13,316 bases of DNA, from positions 1-13,316 of the forward strand of contig JARHYV010000188.1 in NCBI GenBank assembly GCA_029258495.1, in the 5' to 3' direction. Below are positions 1 through 6,029 of this stretch, one piece after another. Below the pieces are notes generated by a model. That model had not been told where the DNA came from. It searched no databases and worked only from the letters and a program-made list of their open reading frames with translations. Position numbers and translations under genes: made by a program. Numbering within the stretch: position 1 is the first letter of the stretch; every line of letters starts with the position of its first letter. This DNA is from Faecousia sp. GTDB lineage: Bacteria > Bacillota > Clostridia > Oscillospirales > Oscillospiraceae.

Positions 1-41
1 ATACAGAGCGGTTCCGATGGTTACAGCCTGCAAAATTGCTC

Positions 42-70
42 TTGACAAGTCCGGCAGAAAATAGTATAGT
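42..70 (+). promoter_or_regulatory. Sigma-A promoter of the heme-uptake operon
   Basis: A perfect -35 box TTGACA (42-47) is separated by 17 bases from a -10 box TATAGT (65-70), so transcription should start near 76-78. It is the best promoter match upstream of the seven-gene heme operon. The first palindromic operator begins at 80, directly over the expected start, so a bound repressor would block RNA polymerase. A much weaker second possibility is TTGAAC (215-220), 17 bases, TAACAC (238-243), which would straddle the third operator. Confidence 0.75.
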
Positions 71-79
71 TGCTTTCGG

Positions 80-99
80 TGGTTAGTTCGGACTAACCA
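80..99. promoter_or_regulatory. Operator 1, palindrome GGTTAGT-N4-ACTAACC
   Basis: This is a perfect inverted repeat TGGTTAGT-TCGG-ACTAACCA, with 8-base arms and a 4-base centre. It lies at about +3 to +22 of the predicted operon promoter. The same core, GTTAGT-N4-ACTAAC, recurs twice downstream before the first gene. The GGTTAG/CTAACC half-sites resemble those of DtxR/IdeR-type iron repressors, although the classic DtxR box has closer half-sites. The likely role is metal- or heme-dependent repression; the regulator's identity is inference. Confidence 0.7.
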
Positions 100-191
100 A
101 AGAAGAGATACCAAAGCCAAGCTGCCTGATAAAGGCGGTGCGCTGGAATTTTTGCGGTCTTTGCAGCAGCAAGGATTTTTTCAATGACTTA

Positions 192-209
192 GGTTAGTGA
201 TAACTAACT
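192..209. promoter_or_regulatory. Operator 2, same palindrome (GGTTAGT-N4-ACTAACT)
   Basis: This is the second copy of the core GTTAGT-N4-ACTAAC, here with centre GATA and one mismatch in the outermost pair. Its centre is 33 bp from that of operator 3, about three helical turns, so dimers on the two sites would sit on roughly the same face. It lies in the transcribed leader if the promoter at 42-70 is used. There it could act as a roadblock, support looping to operator 1, or serve a weak second promoter. Confidence 0.65.
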
Positions 210-224
210 GGCAGTTGAACGCGT

Positions 225-242
225 GGTTAGTTAAGACTAACA
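225..242. promoter_or_regulatory. Operator 3, same palindrome (GGTTAGT-N4-ACTAACA)
   Basis: This is the third copy of GTTAGT-N4-ACTAAC, here with centre TAAG and one mismatch in the outermost pair. It ends 34 bases before the first gene's start codon. Three copies with the same arm length and 4-base spacing in 170 bp, and none that I noticed elsewhere in the window, make chance unlikely. Confidence 0.65.
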
Positions 243-276
243 CGAAATGAGTAAAACAGATTTCTGGAGGATCGTT

Positions 277-768
277 ATGAAACCAAAGACACGAAAGGCA
301 TTGATGTGGGGCATCCCGGTTCTGATACTGCTTGTGATCGGAGCATTCTTTCTGTGGAAGAGCAGTGCAGGCCCTGAGCCGATCACCGGAAATCTGCCGG
401 AATATGAATTTGAAGAACAGCAGGTAAGACAGACACAGCCGGCCGGACAGTCCGGCGGCATCGAGATCCCGGGCTATTCGGTCATTCCGATCAAGGCCGA
501 CACCACGGATGTGGAGGTGGATCTGTATAATCCGGAACAGAACGATGTCTACTTCCAGATCACCTTTGTGCGGAAGGATACGGGAGATGTATTGTATGAG
601 TCCAAGCTGATCGAGCCGGGACAGCACCTTTACAACATCACCTTGACGCAGCCGCTGGCGGAAGGGGACTATGATATCACCATCCGGTATGCAACATTTG
701 CATCGGACGGGTCATTTGCACCGAGAAACGGCGCAAATGTGGACTGCATGATCCGTGCAGGTGCTTAA
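277..768 (+). CDS. Small membrane-anchored beta-sandwich surface protein, function unknown
   Basis: This is a 163-residue protein with a basic N terminus and one hydrophobic helix (about residues 9-26). A short linker follows, then an extracellular domain of about 100 residues rich in beta strands, containing the phrases IPGYSVIPIKA, DLYNPEQNDVYFQITF and LIEPGQHLYNITL. I recognise this domain as a recurrent short extracellular module beside surface-protein genes in Clostridia, but know no proven function. The ATG at 277 is chosen because GGAGG lies 7 bases upstream; an in-frame ATG at 247 lacks such a site. It is the first gene of the heme operon, directly behind the three operators. It has no heme-ligand motif of its own that I can see, so an assembly or scaffolding role for the following surface proteins is only inference. 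Confidence 0.8.
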   Translation: MKPKTRKALMWGIPVLILLVIGAFFLWKSSAGPEPITGNLPEYEFEEQQVRQTQPAGQSGGIEIPGYSVIPIKADTTDVEVDLYNPEQNDVYFQITFVRKDTGDVLYESKLIEPGQHLYNITLTQPLAEGDYDITIRYATFASDGSFAPRNGANVDCMIRAGA

Positions 769-828
769 TTTCGGGTTTTTCACTTCGGTGTGAAATCACA
801 ATATTATCAAATTTCAGGAGGAAATATC

Positions 829-1764
829 ATGAAAAACACCCTAAAGCGCATGACCTCTGCGGCAATGGCACTGGTCATGGCCATCGGCATGGGCGCAACG
901 GCTGCATCGGCAGAGGCTCCCTACAAGGACGGAAACTACACCGGCAAGGTGGTCTTCATGCATGAGACCAACAATACAAACAGCATGTGTAATTCTCTGT
1001 TCGATCAGGATGCCGATATCAAGGTGACCGGCAACAAGGCGGAGATCCGCCTGTACACGGCGTTTCCTGTTCCCAATTTCAAGAATGACGGAGCAGACGG
1101 AACCGTCAAAAATATGGTAATGACCATCGACAAGCAGGACTATACCGCGGTTTCCGACATCAAGACCAAGCCGGAGCGTCAGTTTGACGAGGCAGGTCTG
1201 ATGTTCGGCATCACTGCCGGGAAAAAGCTCCCCACCCAGGTGCTGACTCTCACCGTTCCTACCGACAAGCTGGACAGCCTTGCCAATCCCACTCCCACCA
1301 AGGCATTCGTCAATGTGGTCATGAAGAAGGATGTGAACTTCCGCTTTAAGCTGACCAATATCACTCCGGTGAAGGAAGAGTCCGCACCCGACAATACCCA
1401 GACCAAGTCAATGGAGATCCGTGCAGAGGTCGCCGCACCCACTGCTACATATACCGTGAAGATCCCTGAAAATGTGACACTGGGCACCCTGTCTGCGACT
1501 CAGGACAATGTGATCGATTACACCGTAGAGGTTACAGCGGAGAACATGGGAGCAGGTCGTGTAGAGGTTTCCGTACCCAATGCAGGTGTCCTGAAAAACG
1601 GAGAGAAGGAATTGGCCTACACCAACAGCTTTGGCACACAGCAGACCACCAAGACCGGCACGATGAACGGCAAGTTCACCGTTGCCGCCAAGGATGTGGC
1701 AGCAGCCACTGCCGGCAATTACACAGGCAATGCAACCTTTACCATCAGCTATTTCGCCGGCTAA
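829..1764 (+). CDS. Secreted NEAT-like heme-binding protein (possible hemophore)
   Basis: The product has 311 residues. Residues 1-28 are a signal peptide ending in AASA. Residues about 32-177 form a NEAT-like module: a DGNYTGKV strand, the motif SMCN (52-55), and a closing strand pair around AFVNVVMKKDVNF (159-171). Residues about 195-309 form a second beta-sandwich beginning TYTVKIPENVTLGTL. This second domain recurs at the N terminus of the next protein, and similar modules are common in clostridial surface proteins. There is no C-terminal helix, LPXTG or NPQTN signal, so the protein should be released or held only by its second domain, as expected for a hemophore. The start at 829 has AGGAGG 7 bases upstream. 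NEAT membership is judged from strand pattern and motif placement, supported by the IsdE-type transporter in the same operon. Confidence 0.8.
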   Translation: MKNTLKRMTSAAMALVMAIGMGATAASAEAPYKDGNYTGKVVFMHETNNTNSMCNSLFDQDADIKVTGNKAEIRLYTAFPVPNFKNDGADGTVKNMVMTIDKQDYTAVSDIKTKPERQFDEAGLMFGITAGKKLPTQVLTLTVPTDKLDSLANPTPTKAFVNVVMKKDVNFRFKLTNITPVKEESAPDNTQTKSMEIRAEVAAPTATYTVKIPENVTLGTLSATQDNVIDYTVEVTAENMGAGRVEVSVPNAGVLKNGEKELAYTNSFGTQQTTKTGTMNGKFTVAAKDVAAATAGNYTGNATFTISYFAG

Positions 1765-1792
1765 GCGTCGGATCGTCAGAATGAAATGATTT

Positions 1793-1833
1793 GGAAGTTT
1801 CCGCAGGAATCCGATATTTCTGCGGAAATTTCC
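1793..1833 (+). promoter_or_regulatory. Intercistronic stem-loop without U-tract
   Basis: Two 14-base arms (1793-1806 and 1820-1833) pair with a single G-U wobble around a 13-base loop. They lie between the secreted and the membrane-bound NEAT-like genes. No run of T follows, so this is not a standard rho-independent terminator. It more likely protects or processes the upstream message, giving more of the secreted protein than of the large receptor. A partial terminator is the alternative. Confidence 0.6.
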
Positions 1834-1872
1834 ACCTATATCCAACCGAGATGTTCAAAAAGGAGCATGTCC

Positions 1873-4236
1873 ATGAGAAAAATGAGAAAAGGGATCGCAT
1901 GGGTGCTGAGCTTGGTGCTGTGCCTGAGTGTTTCCCTTTCGGCAGCGGCTGCCATGGCTCCGACGGACGAGCAGCAAGCAGCTCCGGACTCGGCCGTCCA
2001 TACCTCCAGTCAGTCTACCACTCTGGAGGCTACGGTTTCACCCTCGGCAACCTATTCCGTTCGGATCCCGGAGAGTGTGACTCTTGGCACGCTGCCGGAG
2101 CAGGGGGATCTGAATATGCCCTATACCATTGATGTGACCATGCAGGAGGGCAGTGACGGAGCGGTTCGGGTGTCTGCGGAAGAACAGGTAGCGCTGCTGC
2201 CGGAAAATCGGGAAGAAGGAGCAGGACTGCCCTGCCATAACCGATTTGCAGCGGTGTCCTTTACACAAAGCGCAAGCGCAGAGGGAATGCTCACCGTTTA
2301 CGGCGAGGATATCCGCGCAGCAGCACCGGGGGCATATGCCGGAACACTGAATTTCTATCTGGAGTATATCCGGGATCCAAAGCCGGAGCCTCCGACTCCG
2401 CCGGAACCCCCGACACCCCCGACCCCTCCGACTCCGCCGCCTTCCACCGATCCCACGACTCCCGTGGCGCCGGAGGATGGGACGGTCTACTATACGGCAA
2501 CGGTGACCATGCGCAAGGACGGCGCATTCGGGGAACTGAGCATGTGCAACGGGCTGTTCCATCGCACGGCGGATATTGCCGTGAAGGACGGCATAGCCAC
2601 CGTGACCATGTATGTGATCGATCCGGTGCCCCAGTTTGCCTCGGACGGCACACCGCTTTCCCATGTGGTGATGCATTATGAGGGGAAGGATATTCCGGCG
2701 ACTGTGGATGCAGAGCATCGGGTCATGAAAGCGTTTGAGCAAATGCCGGGATTTATCCCCGAAGGCGGCAGCTATCCGGCATCGCCGGTGGTGGTCAAGC
2801 TGCCGGAGCGCGCCCTGAAGGACTCTCTGGCGCAGAAATTGACCAGTACCGCTTTCGTGGAAGCGGTTATGAAAAACAATGTGGATTTCTTTGTGGTGCT
2901 GGAGGATCTGAAACAGTCTGAAACGCCTGCCCCCACAGAGCCGGCACCGCCCACAACACCCACACAGCCCACGGAACCAAAGCCCACCGAGCCGGCGCCG
3001 CTGCCTCCGGCACCCCCTTCTCCGGAAGGCGGCTCCGGCGGAAACGGCACGACCTATTACAGTGCATCCGTCACCATGCGCAAGGACAATGCATTCGGGG
3101 AGCTGAGCATGTGCAATGCACTGTTTCATCGACAGGCTGATATCGCCGTGAACGGAGATACTGCGACCCTGACCATCTATGTGGTGGATCCGGTGCCTCA
3201 GTTCGCAGGCGAGGGCACTCCGCTTTCCAATGTATCCATGCGCTACAACGGGCAGCAGTATACCGCCCGGATCGACAGCGGGAACAAGGTGAGCAAATCC
3301 TTTGCAGCTCAGGCAGGGTTCATCGAAACCGCCGGAAATTATCCGGCATCCTCCATTGTGGTGCAGCTGCCCATGCAGGCGGTGCGGGATTCCGTGAACC
3401 AGAAGCTGATGTGCAGTGCCTATATCAATGCCGTTATGAAACGCACGGTGGATTTTTATGTGGTGCTGAGCGATCTGACCCAGACCGGGGGCGCACCCTC
3501 CAATCAGCCTGCCGACCCATCGGCACCCCCCGCCACCGATGCATCGGGATCCCAGCAGAAGGAAACGCTGACCATGGGAAACGAACCCCGAACCTACTTT
3601 GAAAGCAGTGTATCCATGCGCCGATCGGATGATTTCAAGTCGGAGAGCATGTGTGATCCCCTGTTTTTTGAAAAGGCGGATATCTCCTATGCAGGGGATC
3701 TGGCAGAGCTTACGCTGTATGTCATCGACCCGGTGCCGAAATTTGCCGAGGACGGGACACCTCTTTCGGATGTGACGCTAAGCTATGACGGCAAGAGCTA
3801 TGCGGCGACTGCAAATACGGACAAGCAGGTGACCAAGCATTTTCCCGAGGCTCCCGGATTTATTCCTGCCGAGGGGGACTATACGGCGACTCCGGTTACG
3901 GTGGTGCTGCCGAAAAAAGCCATTGAGGACTCCCTGGACGGCAAGCTCATGTGCAGCGCATACATCAATGCGGTGATGCATGTGACCCAGAAATTCTATG
4001 TGGTTTTGGACGATCTGCAAAAGACCGATGGCCCGGCGGCGGAGGCCGCCAAGCCATCGTCCGGCGGCACGGCTCCCGATTTGAACCACTCGGGGGAACC
4101 CACGGCAGCCGCCGGAAAAACCATCAGGATCGATACAAAGGTATTTCCCCAGATGCTGTGGTATCTGCTGTTCACCACGGTGGTGACAGGCGGCAGCTTT
4201 GCTGCGATCCGGTATCGGCGCAATGGAAAGGATTGA
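1873..4236 (+). CDS. Membrane-anchored surface protein with three NEAT-like heme-binding modules
   Basis: The 787-residue product has these parts in order: signal peptide (1-27); beta-sandwich domain (about 50-166) shared with the preceding protein's C terminus; Pro/Thr linker (168-200); NEAT-like module 1 (204-347); Pro-rich linker (350-390); module 2 (394-536); linker; module 3 (572-715); low-complexity stretch; C-terminal transmembrane helix (about 759-780) and basic tail RYRRNGKD. Each module holds a Ser-Met-Cys motif (223-225, 412-414, 592-594) and the phrase DPVPxFA. Modules 2 and 3 add a second Cys in KLMCSAYINAVM (513, 693). No LPXTG precedes the helix, so it is membrane-held, not sortase-linked. 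The likely role is capturing heme at the surface and passing it to the Shp-like protein, as Shr does in streptococci. The ATG at 1873 is chosen for AAAAGGAG 7 bases upstream; the ATG at 1867 is too close. Confidence 0.85.
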   Translation: MRKMRKGIAWVLSLVLCLSVSLSAAAAMAPTDEQQAAPDSAVHTSSQSTTLEATVSPSATYSVRIPESVTLGTLPEQGDLNMPYTIDVTMQEGSDGAVRVSAEEQVALLPENREEGAGLPCHNRFAAVSFTQSASAEGMLTVYGEDIRAAAPGAYAGTLNFYLEYIRDPKPEPPTPPEPPTPPTPPTPPPSTDPTTPVAPEDGTVYYTATVTMRKDGAFGELSMCNGLFHRTADIAVKDGIATVTMYVIDPVPQFASDGTPLSHVVMHYEGKDIPATVDAEHRVMKAFEQMPGFIPEGGSYPASPVVVKLPERALKDSLAQKLTSTAFVEAVMKNNVDFFVVLEDLKQSETPAPTEPAPPTTPTQPTEPKPTEPAPLPPAPPSPEGGSGGNGTTYYSASVTMRKDNAFGELSMCNALFHRQADIAVNGDTATLTIYVVDPVPQFAGEGTPLSNVSMRYNGQQYTARIDSGNKVSKSFAAQAGFIETAGNYPASSIVVQLPMQAVRDSVNQKLMCSAYINAVMKRTVDFYVVLSDLTQTGGAPSNQPADPSAPPATDASGSQQKETLTMGNEPRTYFESSVSMRRSDDFKSESMCDPLFFEKADISYAGDLAELTLYVIDPVPKFAEDGTPLSDVTLSYDGKSYAATANTDKQVTKHFPEAPGFIPAEGDYTATPVTVVLPKKAIEDSLDGKLMCSAYINAVMHVTQKFYVVLDDLQKTDGPAAEAAKPSSGGTAPDLNHSGEPTAAAGKTIRIDTKVFPQMLWYLLFTTVVTGGSFAAIRYRRNGKD
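2482..4017 (+). repeat. Three tandem NEAT-like module repeats (coding)
   Basis: The repeat units are 2482-2913, 3052-3480 and 3586-4017, each about 143 codons, within the large surface-protein gene. Units 1 and 2 are close even at DNA level: the stretches starting at 2503 and 3072 (CACCATGCGCAAGGAC) differ at only a few bases up to the SMCN codons. This indicates a fairly recent duplication. Unit 3 is more divergent (SMCD instead of SMCN). Units 1 and 2 are joined by a proline-rich linker and preceded by another (about 2380-2470), both low-complexity DNA prone to slippage. Confidence 0.8.
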
Positions 4237-5131
4237 TCTCACTTTGAAACTTCATACAAAGAAATTTTTGTGCCGGATGCTCTGTGCGGCAATGGCAGTT
4301 GGCTTTATGGTCATGGGAGCGGCAGCGGTATCGGCGCCCTGCGAGAGTGCCGTAGCCACAGGCTCCTATCGTCATCCCGGTACGGGCAGCATCGAGGACT
4401 CCGGCGGCGAAGGCAGCGAGGCACTGGGACAGAGCATGGTCAGCAGCGTGGTGAGTCCGGAGGCACTGCTGGAAACGGCAGCCGACGGAAAGCTGTATCT
4501 CAGCCTGCGCTTTAACCTGATGAGCAACATCTCCAAAACCACTCTGGCGGTGCAGAAATCCGGTGACTCGGCGTGGACTCCGGCAGTCTACGACATCACC
4601 GCAGAGGGGGAGGATACCAAGGATCTTCGACTGGAGATCCCTGCAAAGGATGCCGTGATCCGGGCGGAATGCTTTGTGGATGCCATGGGACGGGCGGTCA
4701 TTTTCTATGTGACCGTGGATGATTTCTCTGCCGGAAATGCCGGCGGCTTTGCCCAGCTGGATGCAGCGCAGAGCCCAAAGCCGACCTCCGGCAGCTCCAA
4801 TACCGTGGAAAAGAATGACAATGTGGTGGGGCTCGTCACGGGAGGCACCGGAAAACAGACGCAGGTGCCTGCTGATCCCCAGAACACCCGAAGTGACGAA
4901 AATGTGCAGCAGATCACCGTTACGGGCAAGGTCTGGCTGATGTTTTTCGTATTGGTGTTCTGCGCACAGCTGCTTGCCTGTCTGGCTTTCTGGGGGATCC
5001 GCACATGGGTGCTCTCCCGAAAAGCACCGCAGGTGTCAAGATCCCTGCCGGAGGAGCCGGACGAAGAGCCGGATTTTTCCGAAGAGCTCTGGGAGGAGGA
5101 CTGGGAGGATGCAGCCCATGAAGTCCGTTAA
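4223..5131 (+). CDS. Shp-like membrane-anchored heme-binding protein
   Basis: The product has 302 residues. A signal peptide ends near AAAVSA (33-38). An extracellular domain (about 45-172) has phrases recalling the streptococcal Shp family: YRHPGTGSIEDSGG, LGQSMVSS, LYLSLRFNLMSNIS and FVDAMGRAVIFYV. Shp binds heme through two methionines; Met72 and Met155 are the likely counterparts. A Thr/Asn-rich linker leads to a transmembrane helix (about 236-258), a short basic stretch and a strongly acidic cytoplasmic tail (277-302). The gene overlaps the previous one by 14 bases and the IsdE-like gene by 14 bases. This is the same position as shp before the Hts lipoprotein gene in streptococci, where Shp hands heme to HtsA. 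The ATG at 4223 has no visible ribosome site. An in-frame TTG at 4244, 11 bases after AAAGGA, gives a neat signal peptide and is a serious alternative. Confidence 0.78.
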   Translation: MERIDLTLKLHTKKFLCRMLCAAMAVGFMVMGAAAVSAPCESAVATGSYRHPGTGSIEDSGGEGSEALGQSMVSSVVSPEALLETAADGKLYLSLRFNLMSNISKTTLAVQKSGDSAWTPAVYDITAEGEDTKDLRLEIPAKDAVIRAECFVDAMGRAVIFYVTVDDFSAGNAGGFAQLDAAQSPKPTSGSSNTVEKNDNVVGLVTGGTGKQTQVPADPQNTRSDENVQQITVTGKVWLMFFVLVFCAQLLACLAFWGIRTWVLSRKAPQVSRSLPEEPDEEPDFSEELWEEDWEDAAHEVR

Positions 5132-6029
5132 AGCCATTGCAGCAGGCTTGCTGTGCAGTGCGCTGCTGCTGAGCGGATGCGTGGATCAGAGGCTCGGGGA
5201 AACGGATGCGGGCTCTGATCCTGCCGGAAACGGCACCATTGCGGCGACGAGCATCGCCGTCATGCAGATCTGCCAGAAACTGGATCTGGATCTTGTGGGG
5301 ATCCCAAGCAGCAGCATTGCCCAGATCCCGGAACGCTATGCGGATGCTGCGGTGATCGGCAGCCCGATGGCGCCGGACATGGAGCTTTTGGCGCAGCTGC
5401 GGCCGGAGTGGGTGCTGAGTCCGTCCAGCTTGCAAAGCGATTTGCAGCCCAAGTACGAGGCTGCCGGACTGAAATACGGTTTTCTGAATTTGAAGACCGT
5501 GTTCGGCATGTATCAGTCCATTGCGGATATGGGCGAGCTTTTTGACCGCACGGAGCAGGCAGATGCACTGGTGCAGGAATTTGAAACCTTTCTTCAGGAA
5601 TATCGGGACAGCCATCGGGACAAGCCCAAACCCACGGTACTGGTGCTGATGGGGCTGCCCGGGTCGTATGTGGTGGCAACGGAGAATTCCTATGCAGGCA
5701 GTCTTGTGGAGATGGCAGGGGCTGTCAATGTATATGCCGGCACGGATCAGGAGTTTTTGAATGTAAATACGGAGGATATGCTGAAAAAAGATCCGGATAT
5801 CATCCTGAGAACTGCCCACGCCATGCCCGACAGCGTGATGGAGATGTTTGCAAAGGAATTTGCATCCAACGATATCTGGAAACACTTTTCGGCGGTTCAG
5901 AACGATCAGGTCTATGATCTGCCTCCTGAATACTTTGGCATGAGTGCCAATTTTACCTATCCCGAGGCGCTGGAGGTGCTTGACGGCATCCTGTTCCGTG
6001 ACGATCTCATTACAGGAGGCAGAGCATGA
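5118..6029 (+). CDS. isdE: Heme ABC transporter substrate-binding lipoprotein, IsdE/HtsA type
   Basis: This 303-residue lipoprotein has signal sequence LLLSG followed by lipidated Cys21. The body matches the class III heme-binding lipoproteins: GIPSSSIAQIPERY (61-74), GSPMAPDMELLAQLRPEWVLS (81-101), LNLKTVFGMYQSI (123-135), and a C-lobe RTAHAMP...NDIWKHFSAVQNDQVYDL. IsdE and HtsA bind heme through one Met and one His; here Met84 (in SPMAPD) and His234 (in TAHAMP) sit at those places with almost the same separation. This makes heme the likely ligand rather than a siderophore or cobalamin. The ATG at 5118 is chosen because GGGAGG lies 9 bases upstream; an earlier in-frame ATG at 5109 directly abuts that site. 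It overlaps the Shp-like gene by 14 bases and the permease gene by 4 (ATGA), so translation is probably coupled. Confidence 0.88.
   Translation: MKSVKAIAAGLLCSALLLSGCVDQRLGETDAGSDPAGNGTIAATSIAVMQICQKLDLDLVGIPSSSIAQIPERYADAAVIGSPMAPDMELLAQLRPEWVLSPSSLQSDLQPKYEAAGLKYGFLNLKTVFGMYQSIADMGELFDRTEQADALVQEFETFLQEYRDSHRDKPKPTVLVLMGLPGSYVVATENSYAGSLVEMAGAVNVYAGTDQEFLNVNTEDMLKKDPDIILRTAHAMPDSVMEMFAKEFASNDIWKHFSAVQNDQVYDLPPEYFGMSANFTYPEALEVLDGILFRDDLITGGRA

Noticed and set aside
2..64. Open frame ending in KIALDKSGRK and TAG, possible C terminus of an upstream gene
   Set aside because: Only about 20 codons are visible, all three forward frames are short here, and nothing recognisable remains. It overlaps the promoter boxes; cannot be supported as a gene.
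65..187. Open frame between operators 1 and 2 (ending ...EFLRSLQQQGFFQ)
   Set aside because: No ATG and no ribosome site. A nested GTG mini-frame at 138-197 has a purine run too close to its start. It could be a gene remnant, but there is no evidence for translation.
181..627. Minus-strand open frame of 148 codons
   Set aside because: It is antisense to the first gene and the operators, with no ribosome site, and its translation lacks recognisable features.
778..795. Hairpin TTTCAC-N6-GTGAAA after the first gene as a terminator
   Set aside because: The stem has only six AT-rich pairs and no T-run follows. The next gene is in the same operon.
2380..2470. CCG/CCT-rich tract considered as a CRISPR or minisatellite array
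   Set aside because: It encodes a Pro/Thr-rich linker in frame within the receptor gene; there are no spacers or fixed repeat unit. No CRISPR, tRNA, rRNA or insertion sequence was seen in the window.
2038..3129. Long minus-strand open frame (363 codons) across the NEAT-like gene
   Set aside because: Its translation is rich in Arg, His and Cys as expected from antisense of a GC-rich repeat-containing gene. It is a shadow of the receptor gene.
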